Origin: an uncultured Olsenella sp.
GTDB taxonomy: Bacteria; Actinomycetota; Coriobacteriia; Coriobacteriales; Atopobiaceae
NCBI GenBank assembly: GCA_900316105.1
Contig: ONBR01000016.1
Location: 1-48,222, forward strand
Direction: 5' to 3'
Length of the DNA stretch: 48,222 nt
Shown: positions 24,813 to 34,529 of the stretch, piece after piece
How the letters are laid out: each line of letters opens with the position of its first letter
Position numbering within the stretch: the stretch's first letter is position 1
Notes under the pieces: model-generated
Told to the model about the DNA's origin: nothing
The model's database searches: none
Seen by the model: the letters and a program-made list of their open reading frames with translations, nothing else
Program-made: the position numbers and the translations under genes

Positions 24813-24937
24813 AAGTTACCGTCTGCCCACATTCACGAGACGGCAACGAAACGCCCCAGGGCTAGCATTTAGAATGATACAATCGCAAAACGAGACGCCC
24901 AGCATCTCTCCAAGCATCTCCCAAAGGAGGCAGTTCC

Positions 24938-26782
24938 ATGTGCGGAATCGTAGGGTATACCGGTAGCAAGAGGGCCGTTGACTATCTGCTCGACGGCCTG
25001 GCCACGCTCGAGTACCGTGGCTACGACTCGGCCGGCGTCGCCGTCCTCTCGCCGGACGACCACCTGCACATCGTCAAGTGCCAGGGCCGCGTTGCCGCCC
25101 TGCGTGAGCGCTGCAATGCCGCCAACCTCACGGGCACCACCGGCATCGGTCACACCCGCTGGGCCACCCACGGCGCCCCCTCCGACCGCAACGCCCATCC
25201 CCACACGGACTGCTCCGGCAGGATCGCCGCCGTCCACAACGGCATCATCGAGAACTTCGAGGACCTCCGGGCACAGCTCCGCCTGGCCGGTCACGAGTTC
25301 AAGAGCGATACCGACACCGAGGTGATTCCCCACCTCTTCGAGGACGCCTACAAGGGTCCCGCCCAGGGCGACATGGTCCGCGCCCTTCGCAACACCGTCG
25401 CCCGCCTGGAGGGCTCTTGGTCCATCGCCGTCACCTGCGCCGACCGCCCCGGCGAGCTCGTCGTGACCCGCCACGGCAGCCCCCTCGTCGTTGCCTCCAC
25501 CCCCGAGGGCGCCTACGCGGCCTCCGATGTCATGCCCCTGGCCGCCGTGACCAGCCACGTCCTCCAGCTGGACGACGACGATATCGCCCTGCTCAAGGCC
25601 GACGGTTCCGTGACGGTCTACGACGCCGGCGGCGACCTGGTCCGCGAGCCCAAGGGCCTGGACATCGACTGGGACGCCTCCGCGGCCACCCTGGGCGGCT
25701 ACTCCGACTTCATGGGCAAGGAGATCTCCGAGCAGCCCGAGGCCATCGAGCGCCTCCTCAAGGACCGCCTGGGCGAGCACGGCATCGAGATGGACGAGCT
25801 CAACCTCACCAACTCCCAGTTGGCTGCCATCGACCGGATCTACGTTGTCGCCTGTGGCACCTCCTACCATGTGGGCCTCATCGCCCGTAAGCTCATCGAG
25901 CACTGGGCGAAGGTGTCCGTCTCGGTGGAGTACGCCTCCGAGTTCAACTACTCCGACGTCCTGGTGACCCAGAACACCCTCTGCATCATCATCACCCAGT
26001 CCGGCGAGACTGCCGACACCCTCTCGGCTGCCCGCAGGCTCAAGGGCATGGGCTGCCGGGTCTTCGCCATCACCAACGTCCTGGGCTCCTCGGCGGCGCG
26101 CGAGGCCGACGGCGCCCTCTACATCCAGGCCGGCCCCGAGATCGCCGTGGCCTCCACCAAGGCCTACACGGCGCAGATGGTGGCGGCAGCCCTGGTGGCC
26201 CTCCGCCTGGCCCTGGCAAACGGGCAGATGACCCAGGCCGAGGTTGAGAAGGTCTTCCACCAGCTGGAGACGGTGCCCGACGCCATCCGCGAGGTCCTCA
26301 ACCGGTCTTGGCAGGACAAGCAGGTCGTCCCCATCTTCCGCGACGCCCCCTCGGCCCTCTACCTGGGCCGCGGCACCTCCTCCACCACCGCCTACGAGGG
26401 CGCGCTAAAGATGAAGGAGATCGCCTACGTCCACGCCGAGGCCTATCCTGCCGGCGAGATGAAGCACGGTCCCATCGCACTGATCCAGCCCGGCTATCCG
26501 GTGGTGGCTGTGGTCCCCTCCGACCACGTTCACGACAAGACCGTCTCCAACGTCATGGAGTCCAAGGCCCGCGGGGCCAAGGTCATCGCGGTGGCCACCG
26601 ACGGCGACGAGCAGGTGGCCAACCTAGCCGACCACGTCCTTTGGGTCCCCCAGATGGACGAGTACCTGGTGCCCATCGTGGCCGTCGTTCACCTGCAGGT
26701 GCTCGCCCGCTACGTGGCCAAGGCAAAGGGCCTCGACGTCGACAAGCCCAGAAACCTGGCCAAGTCCGTCACCGTCGAGTAG
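24938..26782 (+). CDS. glmS: Glutamine-fructose-6-phosphate aminotransferase (isomerizing)
   Basis: 614 residues behind AAAGGAGG. It makes glucosamine-6-phosphate from fructose-6-phosphate and glutamine, the first step to UDP-GlcNAc. Cys2 (MCGIVGYTG) is the N-terminal nucleophile of the glutaminase domain (~1-225; GHTRWATHG, HNGIIENF). Two SIS sugar-isomerase domains follow (CGTSYH; SGETADTL; PAGEMKHGPIALI) and the C-terminus ends DKPRNLAKSVTVE as expected. The product feeds GlmM (17364-18701). Fructose-6-phosphate from the sorbitol operon could supply it, which is inference. Confidence 0.97.
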   Translation: MCGIVGYTGSKRAVDYLLDGLATLEYRGYDSAGVAVLSPDDHLHIVKCQGRVAALRERCNAANLTGTTGIGHTRWATHGAPSDRNAHPHTDCSGRIAAVHNGIIENFEDLRAQLRLAGHEFKSDTDTEVIPHLFEDAYKGPAQGDMVRALRNTVARLEGSWSIAVTCADRPGELVVTRHGSPLVVASTPEGAYAASDVMPLAAVTSHVLQLDDDDIALLKADGSVTVYDAGGDLVREPKGLDIDWDASAATLGGYSDFMGKEISEQPEAIERLLKDRLGEHGIEMDELNLTNSQLAAIDRIYVVACGTSYHVGLIARKLIEHWAKVSVSVEYASEFNYSDVLVTQNTLCIIITQSGETADTLSAARRLKGMGCRVFAITNVLGSSAAREADGALYIQAGPEIAVASTKAYTAQMVAAALVALRLALANGQMTQAEVEKVFHQLETVPDAIREVLNRSWQDKQVVPIFRDAPSALYLGRGTSSTTAYEGALKMKEIAYVHAEAYPAGEMKHGPIALIQPGYPVVAVVPSDHVHDKTVSNVMESKARGAKVIAVATDGDEQVANLADHVLWVPQMDEYLVPIVAVVHLQVLARYVAKAKGLDVDKPRNLAKSVTVE

Positions 26783-26859
26783 TCAAACATATGTGGTCGT
26801 TGGGGGCGATTCCCCTCGGCCAGCGGCTATCGCTACAATTGAAGCTCGGTGTTTTCCTG

Positions 26860-26880
26860 AGGCGCCCCACGCGGGCGCCT
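26860..26880 (+). promoter_or_regulatory. Hairpin in the acpS leader
   Basis: AGGCGCCC and GGGCGCCT pair around a 5-base loop 20 bp before acpS, with only two T after. TACAAT at 26834-26839 upstream is a candidate -10, which would place the hairpin in the leader; it might instead be a weak glmS terminator. Confidence 0.35.
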
Positions 26881-26900
26881 TGTCAGCAGAGGGGGAGTAC

Positions 26901-27485
26901 ATGGTTCAGGCCGGCGTCGGCGTCGACATGCTGGAGATTGCCCGCATGGAAAGGGTCATGCGCAGACGTCCCAACTTCCTCAAGAGGGTCTTTACCGACG
27001 AGGAGCGGGCCTATTGCGATGGCAGCGCACGGCCTGCCGACAACTACGCGGCTCGCTTTGCTGCGCGCGAGGCGGTACTCAAGGCTCTGGGCAGTGGGTT
27101 CGCTGATGGCGTTGGGCTCAAGGACGTCTCGGTTGGACGTGCAGACAACGGACGTCCCATCTGCATTCTGACTGGTCGAGCCGCTCAGATCGCCCAGGAG
27201 CAGGGCGTGGTGGAGGTTGCCCTCTCCCTGTCCACCACCCACAGTGATGCCGTGGCCACCGCGGTCACCATGACTGACGAGACCCGGCCAAAGTCAGACA
27301 AGGAAGACGACCCGGCGCGCAAGATGCAGGCGTCCTTTAAGGAAGCCCGAACGATTATCGATGAGCTTGAGCGTCTGACGGATGGAATAAGAGATACATT
27401 AGAGGAGGCGCCTGCAAGTGCGGACGCTGACCTTGGTTTGAGCTCTGACACTACGGACACGACGTCCGCCGACCCCGCGCAGTAG
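26901..27485 (+). CDS. acpS: Holo-[acyl-carrier-protein] synthase with C-terminal extension
   Basis: 194 residues. The ATG at 26901 (MVQAGVGVDM) follows GAGGGGGAG; the upstream open frame is not used. It transfers 4'-phosphopantetheine from CoA to the acyl carrier protein. Asp9 (GVDMLEI) and Glu57 (FAAREAVLKALG) are the magnesium ligands, and FTDEERAYC and LSTTHSDAVATA are conserved. The AcpS core ends near residue 125; about 65 further residues are charged, partly helical (DDPARKMQASFKEARTIIDELERL) and rich in Asp/Ser/Thr at the end, unlike standard AcpS. It begins a same-strand series with nnr, alr and tsaE. Confidence 0.9.
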   Translation: MVQAGVGVDMLEIARMERVMRRRPNFLKRVFTDEERAYCDGSARPADNYAARFAAREAVLKALGSGFADGVGLKDVSVGRADNGRPICILTGRAAQIAQEQGVVEVALSLSTTHSDAVATAVTMTDETRPKSDKEDDPARKMQASFKEARTIIDELERLTDGIRDTLEEAPASADADLGLSSDTTDTTSADPAQ

Positions 27486-27533
27486 CGTTCGGTAGACTCG
27501 TGTATGGACAAGAAGTCATAGGAGCGTGAGGCT

Positions 27534-29150
27534 ATGCAGCCAGTTCTCAACGTCGAAGACGTAAAGAAGGTCGAGAACGACCTGACCGGCGTGGGTGTGA
27601 GCATTTCGGAGCTCATGCACAGGGCGGGCATCTCGACCGCACGCGAGGTGGGCGAGATGGGCGGTTCCGTCCAGAGCGTCGTCGTCATGTGCGGTCTGGG
27701 CAACAATGGCGGAGACGGTTGGGTCTGCGCCGAGGATCTCCTGGGTAAGGGCGTGAGGGTCACGGTGGTCACGCCGGTCGAGCCCGACGACATCCGAGGG
27801 GACCTCGCCCGCGTGGTGGCCAACTCCGCAAAGCGTGCAGGCGTTCCCTATGTGGTTGCCCCACCCCGCTCCGACCTGGAGCAGCTCTTGAGCCAGGCCG
27901 ACGTCATCGTGGATGCCATGCTGGGCACGGGCTTCCGCGGAGAGCCTCGCGCTCCCTTCGACATCTGGATCCAATGCATCAACGAGTCCGGTGTCCGCGT
28001 CCTTTCCGTGGACGTCCCCAGTGGACTTTCGGCCCAGACGGGCCTTACCGATGGTCCCTGCGTCGCCGCCGACCTGACGGTCACCATGATCGTCCTCAAG
28101 CCTGGCCTGCTCTCTGACAGCGGCCGTGACATGTGCGGCACCATTGTCGTCGCGCCCCTGGCCGAGCAGACCGAGCGTCTGGTGCGTGAGGCGGACCCCG
28201 TGGCCTGGCGCGCCGACTTGGACGACTATGTGGGCATGCTTCCACCCCTCAGCAACGCGGATGACAAGTTCACCCGTGGCTCCGTGCTGGTGGTCGGTGG
28301 TTCCCAGCGTTTCATCGGGGCACCCATCATGGCCGCCATGGCTGCGGCTCGCGCCGGAGCAGGCTACGTCACCCTGGCGGTGCCCGCCCCCATCGTGCCT
28401 GTGGTTCAGGCCCACCTGCTGGAGATTCCCGTGCTTGCCCTGCCCTCTGCGGAGAATGGCACCTTTAGTGCTGATGCCGCTTCGACGGTTGTCGAACTGG
28501 CGGAGAAGCGCTCCTGCACTCTGGTTGGTCCCGGCATGAGGGTTACTTCAGGCACCGTGGCGGTGACCTCAAGACTGCTCAACTCCGACGTGCCCCTGGT
28601 GGTGGACGCAGACGGCCTGAACTGCATCGCCCGCCTGACCTCCAACGCCCTGGACGAGTTCCCCGAGCTCCTGCGCCGCGACAAGCCCCTGATTCTGACT
28701 CCTCATCGAGGAGAGCTGGGTCGTCTTGTGGGAATGCAGGACAATCCTCCCCAGTCGCTGACGACGGCCATGGAGGCGGCCCGTCGCATCGTCTGGGCAG
28801 ATGGTGGTAGCGAGATCGTGGTCGTGGCAAAGGGCTCCGCCACCGCTTGCATCAGTGCAGAGGTGGCTGTCCTGCCCAAGCCCGGCCCCGCGTCCCTGGC
28901 TACCGCTGGTTCTGGCGATGTCCTCGGCGGTGTAATGGCCTCGCTGCTCTCGCGCGGTGACATTCAGAACGAGGAGCTGCCCGTATTGGCATCTCTTGCC
29001 TGCGAGATTCATGGATATGCGGGCTCCCTGGCCATCAACAAGCGTGGCTCGCGCGGTGTCATGGCAGGCGACGTGATAGATATGCTCGGATTGGCAGAGG
29101 ATGCCCTGGAGGAAGACATTGCCTTCCCCGAAGGCGAACCGGAGGAGTAG
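27534..29150 (+). CDS. nnr: Bifunctional NAD(P)H-hydrate epimerase / ADP-dependent dehydratase
   Basis: 538 residues. It repairs NAD(P)H hydrates. The N-terminal epimerase (YjeF_N) domain covers ~1-220 (GNNGGDGWVCAEDL). The C-terminal ribokinase-like dehydratase covers ~235-525 (RGSVLVVGGSQRFIGAP, VDADGLN, LTPHRGELGRL, TAGSGDVLGGV). Both domains appear intact. Five bases separate it from alr, suggesting cotranscription. The nnr-alr neighbourhood is common in bacteria. Confidence 0.95.
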   Translation: MQPVLNVEDVKKVENDLTGVGVSISELMHRAGISTAREVGEMGGSVQSVVVMCGLGNNGGDGWVCAEDLLGKGVRVTVVTPVEPDDIRGDLARVVANSAKRAGVPYVVAPPRSDLEQLLSQADVIVDAMLGTGFRGEPRAPFDIWIQCINESGVRVLSVDVPSGLSAQTGLTDGPCVAADLTVTMIVLKPGLLSDSGRDMCGTIVVAPLAEQTERLVREADPVAWRADLDDYVGMLPPLSNADDKFTRGSVLVVGGSQRFIGAPIMAAMAAARAGAGYVTLAVPAPIVPVVQAHLLEIPVLALPSAENGTFSADAASTVVELAEKRSCTLVGPGMRVTSGTVAVTSRLLNSDVPLVVDADGLNCIARLTSNALDEFPELLRRDKPLILTPHRGELGRLVGMQDNPPQSLTTAMEAARRIVWADGGSEIVVVAKGSATACISAEVAVLPKPGPASLATAGSGDVLGGVMASLLSRGDIQNEELPVLASLACEIHGYAGSLAINKRGSRGVMAGDVIDMLGLAEDALEEDIAFPEGEPEE

Positions 29151-29155
29151 AGGCA

Positions 29156-30364
29156 ATGGCATTTCCCGGAAGAAACGCCGTCCGCAAACAGGGTGGCATG
29201 GCTCAGGATATGGTCAAGTACTGTCCCGATGACCGTTGGGCGTGGGTGGAGATCGACCTCGACGCGGTGCGGGAGAACACTCGTGCCTTCAAGAGCCACC
29301 TCGAGCCTGGGGTAAAGATGATGTGCGCCGTCAAGGCCGATGCCTATGGCCACGGCGCCGTCAAGTGCACGAAGGCCATGCACTCCGCTGGTGCAGACCA
29401 GTTTGCCGTGGCCACCGTGGCAGAGGGCGTCGAGCTCCGCAAGGCGGGTATCACCTGGCCCATCCTCATGTTGGGTCAGCCTCCCATCGAGGCAATCAAC
29501 ACCATCCTCGAGTACGACATCATGCCCTCCGTGTACAGCACGGAGTTCGCCCTGGCTTATGGCGAGAGGGCCGCTGCCCTGGACAAGATCGGCCGCTATC
29601 ACCTGGCCATCGATACAGGTATGACCCGCATCGGCGTCCTTCCTGAGGATGTCGTGGAGTTCCGTCACATGATCGACTTCCATCGTGGCATCAGGTGTGC
29701 GGGCACCTTCACGCACTTTGCCACTGCCGATGTGGTGGGCGACTGGGACTTCCGTCAGCAGGCGAGGCGCTTTACGACTGCCGTGCAGGCGCTCAAGGAA
29801 GCCGGCTACGAGACCGGTCTGGTTCACTGCGACAACACGCCCGGCACCGTCCTGCATCCCGAGCTCCACAACGACATGTGCCGCGTGGGCATCGGCCTCT
29901 ACGGTCTGCATCCTGCCGACACTACGGTCAAGCGCATCCAGCTCAAGCCCGTCATGTCGGTGCGCGCCCGCGTGACGCGCGCCATCTACCCGGCAGTGGG
30001 CGAAGGCGTTGGCTACGGTCTGACCTATCGCATTCCCACGCCCAACATTCAGATTGCCACGGTGCCCATCGGCTACGCTGACGGCCTTGCCCGCAGCCTG
30101 TCCAACCGCATGGATGTCTTGGTCCACGGCCGCCGTGCCCGTCAGGTTGGTCGTATCTGCATGGACCAGTTCATGTTCGCGGTCGATACGAGCAAGCTGG
30201 GCTATCGTCCCGCCGACCCCGTCCAGGAGGGTGACGTGGTCACGGTCATCGGCACCGATGGAGACGAGCGCATTACCGCGGACGAGACGGCAAGGCTCCG
30301 CGACACGATCAACTACGAGGTCACGTGCAACTTTGGCATGCGCCTCCAGAAGGTATACGTCTAG
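29156..30364 (+). CDS. alr: Alanine racemase
   Basis: 402 residues. It makes D-alanine for peptidoglycan, using pyridoxal phosphate bound to Lys60 (CAVKADAYGHG). The second catalytic residue is the tyrosine in GEGVGYGLTYR, and GRICMDQFMF is conserved. The ATG at 29156 has GGAGGAG about 10 bases upstream; an internal ATG at 29198 (MAQDMVKYC) behind GGGTGG is possible and would remove a 14-residue tail. Confidence 0.96.
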   Translation: MAFPGRNAVRKQGGMAQDMVKYCPDDRWAWVEIDLDAVRENTRAFKSHLEPGVKMMCAVKADAYGHGAVKCTKAMHSAGADQFAVATVAEGVELRKAGITWPILMLGQPPIEAINTILEYDIMPSVYSTEFALAYGERAAALDKIGRYHLAIDTGMTRIGVLPEDVVEFRHMIDFHRGIRCAGTFTHFATADVVGDWDFRQQARRFTTAVQALKEAGYETGLVHCDNTPGTVLHPELHNDMCRVGIGLYGLHPADTTVKRIQLKPVMSVRARVTRAIYPAVGEGVGYGLTYRIPTPNIQIATVPIGYADGLARSLSNRMDVLVHGRRARQVGRICMDQFMFAVDTSKLGYRPADPVQEGDVVTVIGTDGDERITADETARLRDTINYEVTCNFGMRLQKVYV

Positions 30365-30375
30365 GAGGGGCTGTC

Positions 30376-31017
30376 ATGTCGGTCATGCACATACCTGGCC
30401 ACGAGCACCAGAAGCCGGGCGAGGTGAGTCTGCAGGAGATTCGCGACCTCATGGGAAACTGCCAGCTCTGCGACCTGGGCCAGACCCGTACCAATCTGGT
30501 CTTTGGCGTAGGCGATCCTCATGCCCGAGTCATGTTCATCGGTGAGGGCCCGGGAAAGAACGAGGACCTGCAGGGAGAGCCCTTCGTGGGTGCCGCGGGA
30601 AAGAAGCTCGACTCCCTGCTTAGCATCGCGGGCCTGAAGCGCGAGGAGATCTACATCGCCAACGTCGTGAAGTGCCGCCCGCCCGGAAACCGCAATCCAA
30701 AGCCCGACGAGATCGAGGCGTGTGCGCCATTCCTGCGCGAACAGGTGCGGTCGGTCTGGCCGGATGTCATTGTCTGTCTGGGCAACTTTGCCTCTCAGTG
30801 GATTTTTAAGACAGAACTCGGCGTGACCAAGCTCCGTGGCAAGCTCTACCAGGTAGGCCACTTCGTCGTGTGCCCCACCTTCCATCCCGCCGCCTGCATC
30901 TATCATTCCGACTGGCAGCCCCAGCTGGAGAGCGACCTGGCAATGGTGGGGGAGTGGCTGCGCGAGCACCCCACTGCCGATGCCGCGGCGACGCCCGCAG
31001 ACGGACAGGGGGCCTAG
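30376..31017 (+). CDS. Family 4 uracil-DNA glycosylase (iron-sulfur)
   Basis: 213 residues. The frame extends into alr, but the ATG at 30376 follows TAGGAGGGG. It removes uracil from DNA. Four cysteines place a 4Fe-4S cluster: NCQLC near residue 30, VVKCRPPGNR and IEACAPF. GEGPGKNED is the family 4 active-site motif and TFHPAAC the C-terminal motif. It lies between alr and tsaE with very short gaps, so is probably part of the same transcript; there is no functional link to its neighbours. Confidence 0.94.
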   Translation: MSVMHIPGHEHQKPGEVSLQEIRDLMGNCQLCDLGQTRTNLVFGVGDPHARVMFIGEGPGKNEDLQGEPFVGAAGKKLDSLLSIAGLKREEIYIANVVKCRPPGNRNPKPDEIEACAPFLREQVRSVWPDVIVCLGNFASQWIFKTELGVTKLRGKLYQVGHFVVCPTFHPAACIYHSDWQPQLESDLAMVGEWLREHPTADAAATPADGQGA

Positions 31018-31018
31018 C

Positions 31019-31492
31019 GTGGATACCTTTATCACGCACTCCCAGGAAGAGACCATCGACCTGGGCAGGAGGCTGGGTGGCCTCCTGCGCGAGGGCGACG
31101 TCCTGGTGCTGACGGGCGACCTTGGTGCCGGAAAGACTCAGCTTACCAAGGGCATCGCCCAGGGTATGGGCGTGAGTGACGACGTCACCAGTCCCACCTT
31201 TACCATCGAGATGGTCTACCAGGGGGCCGAGCTTCCTCTCTATCACTTTGACCTCTATCGTCTGGACGACCCCGACCAACTGGAGGACGTGGGCCTCTAC
31301 GACGTGCTCGGCGCCGATGGCGTCTGCGTCATCGAGTGGGGCGAGCAGTTTGCCGACGAGATTGGCAACGAGCGCGTGGACGTGTACCTCTCGCGCCTGG
31401 ACGACCAGGTGGGGGAGGGCGTGGAACCCCCGCGCCAGGTTCGTTTCGTGGCGCATGACTCCAGGGGCAAGGAGCTTGTGGACCAGCTCTAA
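31019..31492 (+). CDS. tsaE: tRNA t6A biosynthesis ATPase TsaE
   Basis: 157 residues from GTG 31019, one base after the previous stop; an upstream ATG at 30980 lies inside the glycosylase and is less likely. Walker A is GDLGAGKT (33-40), followed by [11 protein letters not shown] and [17 protein letters not shown], typical of TsaE. IEWGEQF is conserved. It hydrolyses ATP to drive the TsaB-TsaD complex that adds threonylcarbamoyl to A37 of ANN-reading tRNAs. Its partners are encoded next. Confidence 0.95.
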   Translation: MDTFITHSQEETIDLGRRLGGLLREGDVLVLTGDLGAGKTQLTKGIAQGMGVSDDVTSPTFTIEMVYQGAELPLYHFDLYRLDDPDQLEDVGLYDVLGADGVCVIEWGEQFADEIGNERVDVYLSRLDDQVGEGVEPPRQVRFVAHDSRGKELVDQL

Positions 31493-31507
31493 CCGCATGT
31501 ATCCATA

Positions 31508-31557
31508 TATCCATAGGGGGTACTCCCTTATCCATAAGGGAGTACCCCCTATGGATA
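31508..31557. repeat. Perfect 24-bp inverted repeat (palindrome family 2)
   Basis: Arms 31508-31531 and 31534-31557 are exactly complementary around CC and contain GGGGGTACTCCC, as at 17186-17248. It lies between tsaE and the tsaBD fusion. The remainder of the 292-bp gap shows no gene; TACAAT near 31713 may be a -10. Confidence 0.9.
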
Positions 31558-31784
31558 GATATATGTGCCCGAATTGCCATACATTGCTCATTTGCCAAGA
31601 AAATCGCCGTTTCCAGCATATTGTGTACGTTATGCTCTGGCCCATGGCGGCCAGTCTCTGCCCACGGCGGCCCGTCCTGGTACGCGCCTGCACCTGCCTT
31701 GCGATTTCGCGCTACAATTGCCGCCGTCTGAATGTTCGATGCCGACCGCGGCGTGCGCGGCCGACGGATTGCCAGGTGATTCCA

Positions 31785-34253
31785 ATGCCCGTGATTCTTG
31801 CCCTCGACACCTCTACCGACATGCTTGCCTGCGCGGTTGCGCGCGTGGTGGAAGGGGGCAGCAGGTCGGGCGCCGACGGCGTGACCGTCCTAGCCGCCAA
31901 CGACCACCTGTGCCGCCGACGTGCCAACGTCGAGCTGACTACCACCGCCCTGGGAGTGCTGGAATCCGCTGGCCTGACCATGAATGATGTGGACGCCGTC
32001 TTGGTGGGCCGTGGCCCCGGCTCCTTCACGGGTGTCCGTATCGGCATTGCTACGGCAAAGGGCCTGGCCTGTGGCTTGTCGGTGCCCCTGCATGGCGCTT
32101 CCACCCTGGATGCCGTTGCTTGGACCGCCTGGAAGGCAGGCAAGAGGGGCAAGCTTGCGGTTATAGGCGACGCCATGCGCGGCGAGGTCTATCCCGGGAT
32201 TTACCTGCTGGATGAGGCGGGCGCCCACCGCACCTTCCAGACGGAGCGTGTGCTCAAGGCGGACGCGGCCGTGGAGGAGCTTTCCGACCGCGCCGATGCG
32301 GCCGACCTGGTCCTAACGGGCGACGGACTGAAGAAGTACCGTTCTCGCTTCGAGGCGGCTGGCCTGACGAATGTCCTGGACGAGGCTCTCTGGCACCCCA
32401 CGGGAGAGGGTCTGATCTCCGCCGCCTCCGCGGCCGACTTCGTGCCCGCCGTAGGCGATGGCGATCCCGCCCTGGTCCTTCCCATCTACACGCGTCTCTC
32501 TGACGCCGAGGAGAACGAGCGCACCCGCCTGGGGCTCAAGGAGTCCCCTGCCGTCGAGTCGACCGGTGTGGACGAGGCCCTGGCTGGTCGTCATCTGCAA
32601 CTGCGTCCCATGCTTCCCGCGGACCTGGACGCTGTCGAGGAACTCGAGCAGGTCGCCTATGCGGAGGCCGCCCACAACGCCTGGACGCGCCAGATGTTTG
32701 CCAGCGAGCTCGAGCAGTCACAGCGCTCCTGGTGGGTGGCTCACGACCAGGGAAAGATCGTCGGCTTTGCCGGCGGCCAGCTGGCCGGCGCGGACTTCGA
32801 GGTCACCGACGTGGTCGTCTCTGGCGAGCGCAGACGTCAGGGCATCGGCTCTCGCCTGGTGGCCCGCATCGCCTACGACGGGCAGACCTTCGGTGCGCTG
32901 ACGGCGTCCCTCGAGGTCGAGGAGGACAACGCCGCAGGTCAGGGACTCTATGCTTCTATGGGCTTTGCTCAGGTGGGGCGCAGGCCCAACTACTATGGTC
33001 CCGACGCCGAGGGTAAACGCGTAGCGGCCATCATCATGAGGACCGACCTGCCCCTGAAGGCGGACGAGAGACTCGTGGCCGACAAGCCCGAGCCTTCCGC
33101 CTCAATTCGTCCCTGGCCCATCGTGCCTTCGCCTCGCACCGCCGAGGTCCAGGCTGCCCTTGCGGCGGCGGGCGACCTGGTCCTATCCGTCGAGTCCTCC
33201 TGCGACGAGACGGCCATGGCGATCATCGACTCGCACGGTACCATCTGCGCAAACGTCGTGGCCACCTCGGTGGACTTCCACGCACGCTTCGGCGGTGTCG
33301 TGCCCGAGATCGCCAGCCGCAAGCACGTCGAGGCCATAGTGGGCGTCTTCGAGGAGACCATGGCCCAGGCGGGTAGGCACTTTGGCTGCGATACCCTGGC
33401 CCCCTCGGACCTGGCCTGCGTGGGCGTGACCACCGGTCCAGGTCTGGTGGGCGCCCTGGTGGTGGGCGTCGCCTTTGCAAAGGGGCTCTGCGCTGCCACC
33501 GGCCTGCCCCTCACCTCCGTAAACCACCTGGAGGGTCACCTCATGGCGAACCTCTTCGAGACCCCCGACCTGCAGCCGCCCTTTGTGGCCTCGCTGGTCA
33601 GCGGTGGCAACACCATGCTCGTCCACGTGTGCGACTGGGGTGACTACAAGATTCTGGGCGCCACGATCGACGACGCCGTGGGCGAGGCATTCGATAAGGT
33701 GGCGAAGGCCCTGGGCCTGGGTTATCCCGGCGGTCCCGTAATCAGCAGGCTTGCTGCTCAGGGCAACAAGAAGGCCATTCACTTCCCCCGCGCCATGATG
33801 CACAGTCACGACTATCACTTCTCCCTGAGTGGACTCAAGACTGCGGTGATCACCTACATCGAGGGGGAGAACAAGGCTGGCCGGCCCATCAACCTGCCCG
33901 ACTTGGCAGCATCCTTCGAGGCTGCCGTCATCGACGTCCAGGTGTCGAAGGCCATCACCGCCGTGGAGGAGACGGGCGTTTCCGACTTCTGCGTGGGAGG
34001 CGGCGTTGCCGCAAATCCCCAGCTTCGTGCTGCCTATAGAAAGAAGTTCGGCCGTCGTGGTGTCCGCGTGACCGTGCCTCCCATGGCCGTCTGCGGCGAT
34101 AACGGCGCCATGATCGCGGTCGTTGCCCTGCGCAACTGGAAGGCTGGTGTGACGGTGCCGCTGTCTCAGGACGCTGAGCCCAATGCCCAGCTGGGCTGCT
34201 GGTCTGCACCCGAGCCACCCGTGGTCGCCCCTGGCTGGCCCAAAAAGAAATAG
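31785..34253 (+). CDS. tsaD: TsaB-RimI-TsaD fusion: t6A synthase subunits with an N-acetyltransferase
   Basis: 822 residues. The frame is open from 31176, but the ATG at 31785 ([11 protein letters not shown]) follows AGGTGA and starts exactly like TsaB. Residues 1-~245 are TsaB ([13 protein letters not shown]); ~270-425 a GNAT domain of RimI type ([32 protein letters not shown]); ~464-822 TsaD ([26 protein letters not shown], metal ligands His581 and His585 in [16 protein letters not shown]). TsaB and TsaD form the core that transfers threonylcarbamoyl to tRNA A37. RimI acetylates the N-terminus of ribosomal protein S18. The parts are separate proteins in most bacteria. Cotranscription with tsaE is plausible, though a palindrome intervenes. 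Confidence 0.93.
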   Translation: MPVILALDTSTDMLACAVARVVEGGSRSGADGVTVLAANDHLCRRRANVELTTTALGVLESAGLTMNDVDAVLVGRGPGSFTGVRIGIATAKGLACGLSVPLHGASTLDAVAWTAWKAGKRGKLAVIGDAMRGEVYPGIYLLDEAGAHRTFQTERVLKADAAVEELSDRADAADLVLTGDGLKKYRSRFEAAGLTNVLDEALWHPTGEGLISAASAADFVPAVGDGDPALVLPIYTRLSDAEENERTRLGLKESPAVESTGVDEALAGRHLQLRPMLPADLDAVEELEQVAYAEAAHNAWTRQMFASELEQSQRSWWVAHDQGKIVGFAGGQLAGADFEVTDVVVSGERRRQGIGSRLVARIAYDGQTFGALTASLEVEEDNAAGQGLYASMGFAQVGRRPNYYGPDAEGKRVAAIIMRTDLPLKADERLVADKPEPSASIRPWPIVPSPRTAEVQAALAAAGDLVLSVESSCDETAMAIIDSHGTICANVVATSVDFHARFGGVVPEIASRKHVEAIVGVFEETMAQAGRHFGCDTLAPSDLACVGVTTGPGLVGALVVGVAFAKGLCAATGLPLTSVNHLEGHLMANLFETPDLQPPFVASLVSGGNTMLVHVCDWGDYKILGATIDDAVGEAFDKVAKALGLGYPGGPVISRLAAQGNKKAIHFPRAMMHSHDYHFSLSGLKTAVITYIEGENKAGRPINLPDLAASFEAAVIDVQVSKAITAVEETGVSDFCVGGGVAANPQLRAAYRKKFGRRGVRVTVPPMAVCGDNGAMIAVVALRNWKAGVTVPLSQDAEPNAQLGCWSAPEPPVVAPGWPKKK

Positions 34254-34263
34254 CTTGCGCAGA

Positions 34264-34341
34264 GAATCGCAAGTAGGGGCATAGGGGAGGACATAGGGGA
34301 GTACCCCTTATCCATAAGGGAGTACCCCCTACCTGCGATTC
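34264..34341. repeat. Imperfect compound inverted repeat (palindrome family 2)
   Basis: Outer arms GAATCGCAAGTAGGGG (34264-34279) and its complement with one mismatch (34326-34341) enclose a decayed inner copy with CCCTTAT-CC-ATAAGGG. It follows the tsaBD fusion. Confidence 0.7.
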
Positions 34342-34529
34342 GCGGAAGGTATTACATAGCTGTTACCTGTGTCGGGTGGCCCTGCGAAGTTCCGGGCTAA
34401 TCGCATACGATTACCTGTAACGGCCGTAACTTTCTCGCATTAGGTTGCAAGGGGGAGGGGAATGGGTCCCCTCCGGTTGCGCGACGTGGAAGGGGAAAAG
34501 GGTCCAACACCAGGGAACGGAGCACGACA
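34342..34529 (+). promoter_or_regulatory. Leader region of the second binding-protein gene
   Basis: Contains the dyad TAATCG-CATA-CGATTA (34398-34413), two copies of GTTACCTGT-like sequence and the hairpin GGAGGGG/CCCCTCC near 34455-34475. It may hold promoter, operator and leader, but no known riboswitch is recognised. Confidence 0.35.

Noticed and set aside
24613..24937. glmS ribozyme
   Set aside because: The gap holds a terminator, a palindrome and a probable -10 but not the conserved ribozyme core; this group normally lacks it.
31176..31784. N-terminal 203 residues of the frame leading into TsaB
   Set aside because: They overlap tsaE in another frame and cross a 24-bp palindrome; the TsaB-type start with a ribosome site is at 31785.
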